Assembly (NCBI GenBank): GCA_020633315.1 | Contig: JACKDV010000016.1 | Coordinates: 62,001 to 126,000, forward strand | Length of the DNA stretch: 64,000 bases | From: Myxococcales bacterium | GTDB taxonomy: Bacteria; Myxococcota_A; Polyangia; Nannocystales; Nannocystaceae | Reading direction: 5' to 3' | In this document: positions 56,088-63,682 of the stretch, one piece after another | How the letters are laid out: each line of letters opens with the position of its first letter | Numbering within the stretch: the stretch's first letter is position 1 | Made by a program: the position numbers and the translations under genes | The notes under the pieces: model-generated | What the model saw: the letters and a program-made list of their open reading frames with translations, nothing else | Databases searched by the model: none | What the model was told of the DNA's origin: nothing

Positions 56088-57407
56088 TCAGCCGAGGTGT
56101 CGGCGCAGGTGCTCGTAGGCCGGCGTCAGCTCGCCGCGCCACAGGATCACGGCCCGCCGGATCGGCTCGGGCAGCGACTCGTCCACCGTGGGCCCCGAGT
56201 AGCTCGCTCTCGCGATCGCCTCGGCGAAGGGCGCCAGCGCGGCGGTGAAGTGCTCCGAGGCGTCCTTGCTCAGCTCGCAGGGCAGGCAGTCGGTGGTCAT
56301 CATGGCCACGCCGGGACCCCGGGCGCCGTCGGTGACGGTGTCGGCCACTGGGTCGTAGACGTAGATCGGCGAGCCCGGAGAGGTGGCCTTGACCGTCATC
56401 TCCACCGCCCCGTCGATGTCGCAGCCGATGTCGCCGATCGCGATGAGCCGATCCCCGCCCTGCTCCTGCTGGGCGAGCCGCCGCAGCGAGTCCTTGGCGA
56501 CCACGCGGGGGTAGGCGGGGGTCCAGAAGATCCCGTTGACCAGCACGCTCAGGTGCGGGAGGTGGGACTCCATGGTGCCCCGGTGCTCCTCGGGGTGGTC
56601 GTAGTAGCGCTGCAGCTCGAACGCGTCGCCGTCGATGCGCTCGGCCATGTGCTCCTCGCGGAAGGTCACGGTGTGCACCCGGTCGCGCGGGGCATCGGCG
56701 CGGGCGCTCAGGGCCGGTAGGTCGGCGGGGGCGACCTCCTCCACGGGCAGCATGGCCAGGATCTCCTGGGCGCCCCGCGAGACGTTGCCGTAGCCGGTCA
56801 CGCCCACCACGAAGGGGGCGAGCGACGGGGGCAGGCCCTCGCTGCGGATCCGCTCGCCCACCGCCGCCACCGCGTGGCGCACCTCGTCGAGGTCGGCGTG
56901 CTCGTGGGTCAGCCGCAGCTCGTCGAAGGGCGAGGCGATGCCCAGGGCACGGAGCCGCTGGGCGGTCGCCCACAGGGTGTCGACCATGCCCGCCAGCCCC
57001 GCGTGGCGCCCGAAGAACACCAGCCGACGGTTGCGCTCGTCCACGATGCGCTCGTAGTCCACGAGGGTGCAGCCCAGCTCCATCAGGCGCCGGAGCATGG
57101 GCATGTTGTGCGCCTGGCCCTTGATCGTGTGCGAGAAGAACACGTAGGCGCCGCCCTCGGTGAACAGCGAGCTCGGGATCTCCTTGACCGCGAACACCAC
57201 GTCGCAGCCCCGCAGGTCCTCGTCGACCCGCGCGCCCGCCTCGCGGTAGGCGGCATCGTCGAACACCCGGATCTCGGAGGGCTGGACCACCACCTCGAGC
57301 CCGCGGGCGACGAGCTCGGCGACCACGGCAGGGGTCAGCGGGACTCGCCGTTCCCACTGGTGCTTGTCCTCGCGGCGGATGCCGACGACGGGCTTGCGAT
57401 CAGACAC
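56088..57407 (-). CDS. Lysine-ketoglutarate reductase (LKR) of the saccharopine pathway
   Basis: 439 residues from GTG 57407, eight bases inside the end of the SDH gene. It belongs to the alanine dehydrogenase/PNT-like family: IRREDKHQWERRVPLTPAVV, VVFAVKEIPSSLF, FFSHTIKGQAHNMPMLRRL, VVGVTGYGNVSRGAQEIL (nucleotide loop GxGxxSxG), and DIGCDIDGAVEMTVKAT. These are marks of the LKR half of animal and plant LKR/SDH. It joins lysine and 2-oxoglutarate to saccharopine using NADPH. In eukaryotes it is fused to SDH; here it is separate but coupled. Confidence 0.88.
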   Translation of the reverse strand: MSDRKPVVGIRREDKHQWERRVPLTPAVVAELVARGLEVVVQPSEIRVFDDAAYREAGARVDEDLRGCDVVFAVKEIPSSLFTEGGAYVFFSHTIKGQAHNMPMLRRLMELGCTLVDYERIVDERNRRLVFFGRHAGLAGMVDTLWATAQRLRALGIASPFDELRLTHEHADLDEVRHAVAAVGERIRSEGLPPSLAPFVVGVTGYGNVSRGAQEILAMLPVEEVAPADLPALSARADAPRDRVHTVTFREEHMAERIDGDAFELQRYYDHPEEHRGTMESHLPHLSVLVNGIFWTPAYPRVVAKDSLRRLAQQEQGGDRLIAIGDIGCDIDGAVEMTVKATSPGSPIYVYDPVADTVTDGARGPGVAMMTTDCLPCELSKDASEHFTAALAPFAEAIARASYSGPTVDESLPEPIRRAVILWRGELTPAYEHLRRHLG

Positions 57408-58734
57408 GTTGTGCTTGCTCCCTGAACTCGATGTCGTGCTCCCGCAGCTCGGCGAGCACGGGACCATAGACGTGGGGGCTGGTGGGGATGAGGATGCCGC
57501 GGCGATCGATCACCCCGGTGAGGATCAGCTTGGCCGAGATCGCCGCGGCCAGGCCCACGGTCTTGGCCATGGCGGTGTGCTCGCTGTCGCGTCCGAGGGT
57601 GACCATGGAGGACTGCGCCTTCCACTTCTCGCCGCCGAGCTCGTAGTCGTACTCGTGGAGCATGACGATCATGTCCTTGTCGTCGGGCCCCATCTGCCAC
57701 TTCTCCTCGATCAGCTTCTGCAGGACCTGGGCCGGGGTGCCGGTCTTGAGCCCGATGGGGCGGTCCTCGAACAGGCCCAGCCACACCAGGCGCTCGAAGG
57801 TCTCCGAGTTGGGCTCGAGCCGCAGGGCGGCCTGCACCTTGAGCTCCACCGACATCGCCTCGTCCCAGCGCAGGTACGAGTTGATGAACTGCCGGTAGCT
57901 CATCCCGTCGAGCTCCTCGACCTGGTAGCCGTCGTCGGTGGCTCCCAGCTGCACCAGGCAGTCCCAGGCGGCGCAGAAGCCCGGGCGGCGCAGCGTGCCG
58001 CGGTAGATGGTGTCGACGTCGAACAGGCCGTAGTGGTGCCGGTACTTGAGCGAGTCGCGGTTGGCGTAGCCCTCGAACTTGCCGTAGCCGGGCACCTCGA
58101 GGATCTCGTAGCGCGAGAACAGCTTGTGGTAGGGGATGTACTTGTAGCGGCCGTGGTGCTTGAAGCGGACCCCGCCCTGGCCCGCGAGCACCACGTTGCG
58201 CGAGTTCCAGGTGATCTTGTAGCGCCACGGGTTGTCGTCGGACTGTGGCGCGACCAGGCCCCCGGTGAAGGTCTCGAAGCGGGTGATCTTGGCGTCGCTC
58301 GAGCGCAGCTGGTCGAGGCGCTCCATCGCGGACATGTGATCGATGCCGGGATCCACCCCCATCTCGCACAGCAGGGTCACGTCGCTGCGCTCGGCGGCCT
58401 CCTGCAGCGAGCGGACCTCGGGGGACACGTAGGAGGCGGAGACGAAGTGGGTTCGGTGGTGGATGCAGCCCTCGGCCACCGGCGCGTGCATGTGCGCGGG
58501 TAGCATGGACACCACGAGGTCGGACTCCTTGATCAGCCCGTGCAGCGCTCCCAGGTCGGAGACGTCGAGGCCCACGGCGGAGCCGCGCTCGGCCCCGGCC
58601 ACCCGCCGGGCGGCCAGCTCGGCGTCACGATCGGCGACCTTGACGTGCCAGTCGTGCTCCGTGGCCTTGGTGAGCAAGTAGTGGATGAGCTCGGTGGTCG
58701 AGCGACCTGCGCCGATGACGAGGACGTTCTTCAA
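57400..58734 (-). CDS. Saccharopine dehydrogenase (SDH, glutamate-forming)
   Basis: 444 residues starting at TTG 58734 (MKNVLVIGAGRSTTELIHYL), which places the Rossmann loop GAGRS at the very N-terminus as in the family. Also VVSMLPAHMHAPVAEGCI, LLCEMGVDPGIDHMSAM, and the substrate domain FTGGLVAPQSDDNPWRYKITW with FEGYANRDSLKYRHHYGL. It oxidises saccharopine to glutamate and aminoadipate semialdehyde with NAD. Together with the overlapping LKR gene it makes the first two steps of lysine breakdown. No aminoadipate semialdehyde dehydrogenase is seen in this window. Confidence 0.9.
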   Translation of the reverse strand: MKNVLVIGAGRSTTELIHYLLTKATEHDWHVKVADRDAELAARRVAGAERGSAVGLDVSDLGALHGLIKESDLVVSMLPAHMHAPVAEGCIHHRTHFVSASYVSPEVRSLQEAAERSDVTLLCEMGVDPGIDHMSAMERLDQLRSSDAKITRFETFTGGLVAPQSDDNPWRYKITWNSRNVVLAGQGGVRFKHHGRYKYIPYHKLFSRYEILEVPGYGKFEGYANRDSLKYRHHYGLFDVDTIYRGTLRRPGFCAAWDCLVQLGATDDGYQVEELDGMSYRQFINSYLRWDEAMSVELKVQAALRLEPNSETFERLVWLGLFEDRPIGLKTGTPAQVLQKLIEEKWQMGPDDKDMIVMLHEYDYELGGEKWKAQSSMVTLGRDSEHTAMAKTVGLAAAISAKLILTGVIDRRGILIPTSPHVYGPVLAELREHDIEFREQAQRV

Positions 58735-58828
58735 AGCGGGGGGATGGTAGCGGCGCTCCGACGATGGGGCGACCGGGCGTGCCTCGCGCGACCGTGAGCA
58801 TCACCTCTTGGCGTGAGCGCGCGATCGA

Positions 58829-59458
58829 TCAGCCCACCGGCTCCACGCTCGCTCCGCTGCGCTCGCACAGCTCGCGATGCCAGGCGCTGGCGGCCCGCCC
58901 CCGGGCTGCGATCGCCTGGGCGCCCCACAGCAGGCAGAGCACGCGCTGCGTCGCGCCGTGGGTCTTGCTCCGCATGGCGTCCTTGACCGCGTTGGCACAC
59001 GGCCCGCTCGCGTCGTGCAGGCACGGCAGCCCGCGCAGCTGGATCTCCTGCCCCGAGGCGTTGAACACGAACGACGCGTCGTCGTTGGCGATCCGCACGC
59101 GTAGCGGCAGCTCGAGGCGATCGAGATCCACCACGCTGATCGGCAGGCCGCTGTGCAGCGAGACCACGTTGCCGAGGTCCACCGCGAGATTGATCGTGGG
59201 CAGCCCACCCTCCGCGCCGCGCAGGTACTCCGACGAGGGCTTGCCGCGACCCGAGGGCTTGTAGCCGGCGGTGCGCAGCATGCCTCGCACGGCCGCCTTC
59301 ACGGCGTCGTCGGGGGGCGGCAGGGGAGTCTCGGCATCGAGGGTGCGCAGGGCCTCGAGCCACGGCGGCGAGGGCAGCTCGGGCAGGGGACGGGGCCAGC
59401 GGGCCACGAATGCCTCGAGGGCGAGCTGGGGGTGGTCGTCGACGAGCAGAGCGGTCAT
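58829..59458 (-). CDS. B3/4-domain protein (PheT-like editing-domain homologue)
   Basis: 209 residues from ATG 59458; an ATG at 59545 is less likely because the added residues lack coding character. The B3/4 domain is plain: GYKPSGRGKPSSEYLRGA, LPTINLAVDLGNVVSLHSGLPI, and CLHDASGPCANAVKDAMRSK. In phenylalanyl-tRNA synthetase beta chains this domain edits mischarged tRNA. Free-standing forms exist in many bacteria; some may hydrolyse mischarged tRNA, but proof is lacking. The gene is followed by the saccharopine operon on the same strand after a 94-bp gap. Confidence 0.85.
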   Translation of the reverse strand: MTALLVDDHPQLALEAFVARWPRPLPELPSPPWLEALRTLDAETPLPPPDDAVKAAVRGMLRTAGYKPSGRGKPSSEYLRGAEGGLPTINLAVDLGNVVSLHSGLPISVVDLDRLELPLRVRIANDDASFVFNASGQEIQLRGLPCLHDASGPCANAVKDAMRSKTHGATQRVLCLLWGAQAIAARGRAASAWHRELCERSGASVEPVG

Positions 59459-59892
59459 TTGAGCGGGGAGGATCGCACGGACACCGCCGCGCTGCATGGA
59501 ATCGAGCGTCGTGACGGCGGGGGCCCGCGGTCGAGCCGGCCTCACATGCTGCCTCGGGCCGCGGGTCGTCGATCTTGGTTCCCTACGTCGCCGGCGCTGG
59601 GGCTATCCTCGTCACCATGGTGCGTCGTGACGCAGGCGACGAGCGACCCGCGGCAGCGGGTCGAGAGGCGTCTGCTCGCTGCGCTTCTCCAGCGCGTGAG
59701 AGTCCCGTCCCGGTAGGCGTCGGTGCGTCGGGTAGCAGGTCCCAGGTCTTTGGGAGAGATCCCTCGGCCCGAGCGGGGCCTCGAAAGCCCGTGAGGCGAC
59801 CAAGGTCGCGCAGCGGGGAGCAAGCACGCGGGCCGCAACGTCAAGTGAAGCCTGCAGCCTCGACAGAAGGACCTCAACCCGGTGCTCCGGGG

Positions 59893-60100
59893 GGCAACGA
59901 CTTCCGCACCGGGAATGCCTCGCGGTGCTTCAACCAGATCGACGGCTACGTCTGGCGACGGCTCAGAGACCTCCGCGTACAACGCAAGGGTCGACACCTA
60001 CGACCCGGCGAGGCCGCTCGATGGACCCGCGAGTCCTTCGAGAACCTCGGGCTCTACCGCCATCGCGGGACGGTCCGCTACCCGGAGCAGCCCTTCTGGC
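59893..60100 (+). pseudogene. Group II intron maturase, C-terminal remnant
   Basis: The frame reads GNASRCFNQIDGYVWRRLRDL, then WTRESFENLGLYRHRGTVRYP, matching the end of the maturase X/thumb and DNA-binding region of bacterial group II RTs. The RT palm with its YADD motif is missing. The open frame happens to run on into the lysozyme gene, which is not meaningful. Confidence 0.75.
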
Positions 60101-60144
60101 GACAGGAGGCCGTGTGCTGCTGCTGCACGAGAGACCACGGGCAC

Positions 60145-60175
60145 GCCGTGTGCGGGAAAACCGCATGCACGGTTC
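60145..60175 (+). ncRNA. Group II intron domain V
   Basis: GCCGTGTGCGG (60145-60155) and CCGCATGCACGGTTC (60161-60175) pair around a GAAA-type loop. This is the catalytic hairpin, the most conserved part of group II ribozymes. Confidence 0.8.
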
Positions 60176-60234
60176 GAACGGGGGTCTTGATTTCACCCTC
60201 CGCCTTCGAGCGGAAGAGAGATAAGGATCTACCA

Positions 60235-61002
60235 ATGCCGACCCAGTGGATCCAGGGCGTCGATCTGAGCAACCACCAGGGCAAGGTCGACATGAAGACC
60301 CTCGCCGAGGAGGGGCACATGGCCTTCGTGATCGTCAAGTGCACCGAGGGCGCCGACTTCGTCGACCCGAGCTTCAAGACCTTCTGGAAGCAGCTCGTCG
60401 GCTTCGACGTGGCGGGGGACGGGCCGGTGCACCTGCTGCGGGGGGCCTACCACTTCGCGCGTCCCGACAACCGCGGGGGGCGAGCCGGCGGCGAGAAGGA
60501 GGCGAAGTGGTTCTGCAAGACCATGAAGGCGGCGGGGAGCTACGACGCCGGTGCGCTGCCCCCCGCGCTCGACTGGGAGAAGTGGACCGACACCGACGCC
60601 GAGACCCGCCGCAACAACGTGGAGTGGGTGCGCGGCTGGCTCGACGTGGTGCAGAGCGAGCTGGGGCGCAAGGGGATGATCTACACCGGGGTCAACGTGT
60701 GGTCGGGCACCACCGGCAACTCCGACGACTTCGTCGACTACCCGCTGTGGAACGTGAAGTACAAGAAGACCGGCGACGCGCCGCCGCGGATCCCCAAGAG
60801 CTCCAAGAAGAAGGCGTGGCCCTGGACCCTGTGGCAGTGGTCGGGGGGCAAGGAGCTCAACTACTACGGCAAGGTGCCCGGCGTGCCGGGCGGGGTGGCC
60901 GACGTCAACCGCTTCAACGGCGACGTCAAGGCCCTGCTGCGCCTGGCCAAGGTGCGCCGCATTCGTCACCGGATGCGGCTCTCCGACCAGCCGATCGCGT
61001 AG
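60235..61002 (+). CDS. GH25 family lysozyme (muramidase)
   Basis: 255 residues from ATG 60235, with AAGGA seven bases upstream. GH25 signatures: GVDLSNHQGKVDMKTL with the N-terminal Asp, FVIVKCTEGADFVDP, LRGAYHFARPDN, and ALDWEKW with the catalytic Glu, then WQWSGGKELNYYG. It hydrolyses the glycan backbone of peptidoglycan. No signal peptide, as in phage endolysins or effectors delivered by other means. The upstream gap is filled by the group II intron relic, whose last bases may supply the ribosome-binding site. Confidence 0.92.
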   Translation: MPTQWIQGVDLSNHQGKVDMKTLAEEGHMAFVIVKCTEGADFVDPSFKTFWKQLVGFDVAGDGPVHLLRGAYHFARPDNRGGRAGGEKEAKWFCKTMKAAGSYDAGALPPALDWEKWTDTDAETRRNNVEWVRGWLDVVQSELGRKGMIYTGVNVWSGTTGNSDDFVDYPLWNVKYKKTGDAPPRIPKSSKKKAWPWTLWQWSGGKELNYYGKVPGVPGGVADVNRFNGDVKALLRLAKVRRIRHRMRLSDQPIA

Positions 61003-61060
61003 CGGCAGGGGCATGCGCGGGTTCGATCGCGGCGCCCGGTCGTGGTATGCACGGCCCGCG

Positions 61061-61627
61061 ATGAGCCCCCCTCCCGACACCCTGCTGGGATCCTCCATCA
61101 AGGAGGTCTTGTTCACGGCCGAGGACATCGCGGCCAAGGTCCAGGAGCTCGGCCGAGGGCTCACCGAGCACTATCGCGGGCGGCGTCCGCTGGTGGTGGG
61201 GATCCTGACCGGCTGCTTCCCCTTCATCGCCGATCTCGTCCGCGCCATGGACATCGAGCTCGAGGTCGACTTCATGTCCGTGTCGTCGTACGGCGCGGGC
61301 ACCAAGTCGTCGGGCGTGGTCCGCTTCCTCAAGGATCTCGATCAGCCGATCGAGGGCCGCGACGTGCTGCTGGTCGAGGACATCATCGACACGGGCCTCA
61401 CCCTCAAGTACCTCACCGAGGCGCTGCACACCCGCAAGCCGGCCTCGATCCAGATCTGCGCGCTGCTCGACAAGCAGGCCGGGCGCACGCAGAACGTGGA
61501 GGTGCAGTGGCGGGGCTTCGACTGTCCCGATGCCTTCGTGGTGGGCTACGGGCTCGACTATTCGGGGGCGTATCGCAACCTGCCCTACGTGGGCGTGCTC
61601 GATCCCTCGGTCTACAAGGGGGAGTGA
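61061..61627 (+). CDS. hpt: Hypoxanthine phosphoribosyltransferase
   Basis: 188 residues from ATG 61061; the in-frame ATG at 61013 adds 16 residues that do not fit the family. PRTase motif VLLVEDIIDTGLTLKYL binds PRPP; also VVGILTGCFPFIADLVR, DFMSVSSYG, and the end DYSGAYRNLPYVGVL. It salvages hypoxanthine (and guanine) to IMP/GMP in the cytosol. Length and motifs are standard. Confidence 0.93.
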   Translation: MSPPPDTLLGSSIKEVLFTAEDIAAKVQELGRGLTEHYRGRRPLVVGILTGCFPFIADLVRAMDIELEVDFMSVSSYGAGTKSSGVVRFLKDLDQPIEGRDVLLVEDIIDTGLTLKYLTEALHTRKPASIQICALLDKQAGRTQNVEVQWRGFDCPDAFVVGYGLDYSGAYRNLPYVGVLDPSVYKGE

Positions 61628-61630
61628 CGG

Positions 61631-61670
61631 CGAGCCCGCAGAGCGAGGCCTTGCTCGCTTCGCGGGCTCG
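61631..61670. terminator. Bidirectional hairpin terminator after hpt
   Basis: A 17-bp stem with two mismatches (61631-61647 and 61654-61670) and a GCCTTG loop, between the hpt stop and the small minus-strand gene. No T-run. Confidence 0.6.
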
Positions 61671-61673
61671 GGC

Positions 61674-61841
61674 TCAGGTCTCGGCCCCCTCGAGGGGCTC
61701 GTCGTCGCGGAGGCTCACCGCCGCCCATCGCGGGAAGCGAGAGGCGAGCGCGTGGCGGTTGAGCCACCGCAGGACGGCGAGCAGCTCCGGGTTCGCGTCG
61801 GCGGACCCGGCCGGGGCGAGGGGGACGACGGGTGCTCGCAT
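61674..61841 (-). CDS. Possible 55-residue protein
   Basis: ATG 61841 opens a frame ending ...LLAVLRWLNRHALASRFPRW...LEGAET. It follows the small lipoprotein gene by 17 bases on the same strand and has high third-position GC. No known domain; it may be chance. Confidence 0.4.
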   Translation of the reverse strand: MRAPVVPLAPAGSADANPELLAVLRWLNRHALASRFPRWAAVSLRDDEPLEGAET

Positions 61842-61858
61842 GGTGGTGGGCGCTTGCT

Positions 61859-62038
61859 TCACGGCTTCTTGAAGTCTTGCGGCTCGGGCGGGGGCGGCGG
61901 GCAGCCGTTGCCGTCGTCCGAGCACAGGTCGGTCATCGGGCGCAGCGGATCGAGGGCTGCCTGCAGCGGGTCGCAGGCCGACAGCAGCGCGGCCGTGGCC
62001 AGCGAGAGGAGGACGGGAATGGTCGTGGTCTTGGGCAT
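61859..62038 (-). CDS. Small lipoprotein (59 residues)
   Basis: ATG 62038 with AGGA ten bases upstream. Signal peptide MPKTTTIPVLLSLATAALLS and lipobox LLSAC, then a 33-residue acidic and Pro-rich tail with two Cys (DLCSDDGNGC) and PPPPPEP. It is too short for an enzyme. Function unknown. The open frame above it (to 62218) lacks a signal-peptide start. Confidence 0.7.
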   Translation of the reverse strand: MPKTTTIPVLLSLATAALLSACDPLQAALDPLRPMTDLCSDDGNGCPPPPPEPQDFKKP

Positions 62039-62398
62039 GACGTTCGGTCCTGAGGTCGAGGTTCCCCGTACCGTCGGCGGCCGGTCGAGGGCTCGAGGCT
62101 CTCGCAGGGCGCCGCGGGTGGGTCGTGGTCGGTTCGTGATTTCGACCCGGCGTTCGGGCGGGACGTTTCGGACGTCGTCGACCTTCGTGATCGAGGCTCG
62201 CTTCCCGTACGCGGTCACTCTCTCCTACGTCGTGCGCTCGCGGTGGTGACATGCGATCGTCGTGGGCGATCGGCTCGCCGACATCGCCTCCCGATCGCCC
62301 AACGCCCAGCGCTCGGGCCCATTACGGGGCGCGCCGGGGCGAGGGATGGATGCCGCCGAGCAAGCGTGAAACCCCCGGTGTGCGGCCGGGGTCGCGGC
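62039..62398. other. Intergenic region with two hairpins
   Basis: About 360 bases between the small lipoprotein (start 62038) and the MurG paralogue (stop 62399), both minus strand. No supported gene. An 11-bp inverted repeat lies at 62263-62273 and 62291-62301, and a terminator next to the MurG stop (listed separately). Confidence 0.55.
62372..62391 (-). terminator. Intrinsic terminator of the MurG-like gene
   Basis: On the minus strand CCCCGG pairs with CCGGGG around a 7-nt loop, followed by GTTTCAC. It begins eight bases after the stop at 62399. Confidence 0.5.
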
Positions 62399-63523
62399 TC
62401 AGCCGAGCACGTCGTCGATCCACGACGCCACCGCCGCCGCACCATCGGGCGGGCAGGACTCGCGGGCCTTGCTGCGCATCGCCTGGCGTCGATCGGCGTC
62501 GCGGAGCAGCTCGATCAGCCGAGGCATGAGTCGATCCGCGTTGCGCTCTGGATCGATCGCGTCGCTCTCCATCAGCGCGCCCCCACCCTCGACCATCGGC
62601 TCGGCGTTGAGGCGCTGGTGCTGATCCTTGTGGTAGGGGTTGGGCAGGAACACGGTGGGCGTGGCGTTGGCCCAGGCCTCGGCCACGCTGCCCGCTCCGG
62701 CCCGGCTCACCGCGAGCTCGGCTCCCGCCCAGGCCTGGCCCATGGCATCGAGGTAGTCGACCACTCGCGCCTGGACCCCGGCTCGATCGTAGGCGGCCTG
62801 CAGCGCGGCCACGTCGTAGGTGCCGCACTGGTGCAGCACCTGCCAGGGGCCGAGCGCGTCGGCGAAGGGCCCGCGTCGCACCAGCGCCATCATGGTCTCG
62901 ATGACCGAGGTGGCGCCGTGGGTGGCTCCGGTGACGAACAGCAGCGGGCGCTCGGGCGGCAGGTCGAGCGCACGCCGAGCCGCCGCCGGATCGCGCTCGC
63001 CCACCGATGCGCGCCGCAGGGGCAGCCCGATCACCTCGGCACTGGGCAGCAGCGGCGATCGGTAGGCGGTGAACACCCGCGAGCAGCGTCGCACCAGCAG
63101 GCGGTTGGCCTGACCGGGCACGCCGTCGAGGTTGACCATGGCGCGGGGCAGCCCACTCGAGGCCGCCGCGGCGATCGCCGGCCCGGACACGAAGCCGCCC
63201 GTGGCCACCACCGCCCGGATGTCGTGCTCCTGCACCAGGCGGCGGACCTGGGCCGTGCCGCGTCGCCACGCTCGCAGGAAGGGCAGGGCCTCCCAGGGGC
63301 GACGCAGGGTGGGCAGCGGACGCACGGGGCTGGCCGTCCAGTCCTCGCCCAGGCGATCCATGATCTTGGCGTCGCCCGGGCGGTTGGAGACGAGGAAGCG
63401 CACCGCGGCGTCGGGCCGCCGCGCTCGCAGGGCCTCGAGGATCCCGACGTTGGGGTAGATGTGACCGCCGGTCCCTCCCCCCGCGAACAGCACGGTTCCC
63501 TGGCCTCGTTGGTGCTTCGACAC
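62399..63523 (-). CDS. MurG-type glycosyltransferase (GT28) paralogue
   Basis: 374 residues from GTG 63523, with GAGGAG six bases upstream. N-terminal loop GGGTGGHIYPN (15-25) and the C-terminal UDP-GlcNAc part (AVSRAGAGSVAEAWANATPTVFLPNPYHKDQHQRLNAEPMVEGG) match MurG. The conserved HEQN block before PG is replaced by VNLDG in AMVNLDGVPGQANRLL, and no mur/fts gene lies nearby. It may thus be a GT28 paralogue for another lipid-linked glycan and not the peptidoglycan enzyme itself. Confidence 0.82.
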   Translation of the reverse strand: MSKHQRGQGTVLFAGGGTGGHIYPNVGILEALRARRPDAAVRFLVSNRPGDAKIMDRLGEDWTASPVRPLPTLRRPWEALPFLRAWRRGTAQVRRLVQEHDIRAVVATGGFVSGPAIAAAASSGLPRAMVNLDGVPGQANRLLVRRCSRVFTAYRSPLLPSAEVIGLPLRRASVGERDPAAARRALDLPPERPLLFVTGATHGATSVIETMMALVRRGPFADALGPWQVLHQCGTYDVAALQAAYDRAGVQARVVDYLDAMGQAWAGAELAVSRAGAGSVAEAWANATPTVFLPNPYHKDQHQRLNAEPMVEGGGALMESDAIDPERNADRLMPRLIELLRDADRRQAMRSKARESCPPDGAAAVASWIDDVLG

Positions 63524-63682
63524 GGCGTCTCCTCGCGGCCGAGCCCACGGCAGGACCGGGCCGCCTCCCGCGGTTTCGCACGGTGGCCCGCCCACACCAA
63601 GAACCTCGCGAAAGCTCGGGCCCGGCGGCGTTGGGGGCCGGATGGCTGACCCGAGGGGTCCCCGGGCGGTAGAGTGGCCGCG

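Larger units (their letters stand above)
59620..60232 (+). mobile_element. Group II intron relic with most of its reverse transcriptase ORF deleted
   Basis: It opens with the group II 5' end consensus GTGCG (59620-59624), followed by about 270 bases like ribozyme domain I. At about 59893 the sequence switches to the C-terminal end of a group II reverse transcriptase/maturase (listed separately), and at 60145-60175 comes a textbook domain V hairpin. A domain VI-like hairpin region follows. The exact 3' end is uncertain (between about 60205 and 60232). RT and most maturase coding are gone, so it cannot move on its own. Whether it still splices is open. Confidence 0.78.

Noticed and set aside
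53512..57357. A 1281-codon minus-strand frame
   Set aside because: Out of frame with the kinase and LKR genes, with Arg/Ala/Gly-rich composition and no motifs.
59575..61002. Reading 59575-61002 as one long protein ending in lysozyme
   Set aside because: The frame crosses group II intron RNA elements (domain V), and lysozyme homology starts exactly at the ATG with a Shine-Dalgarno sequence at 60235.
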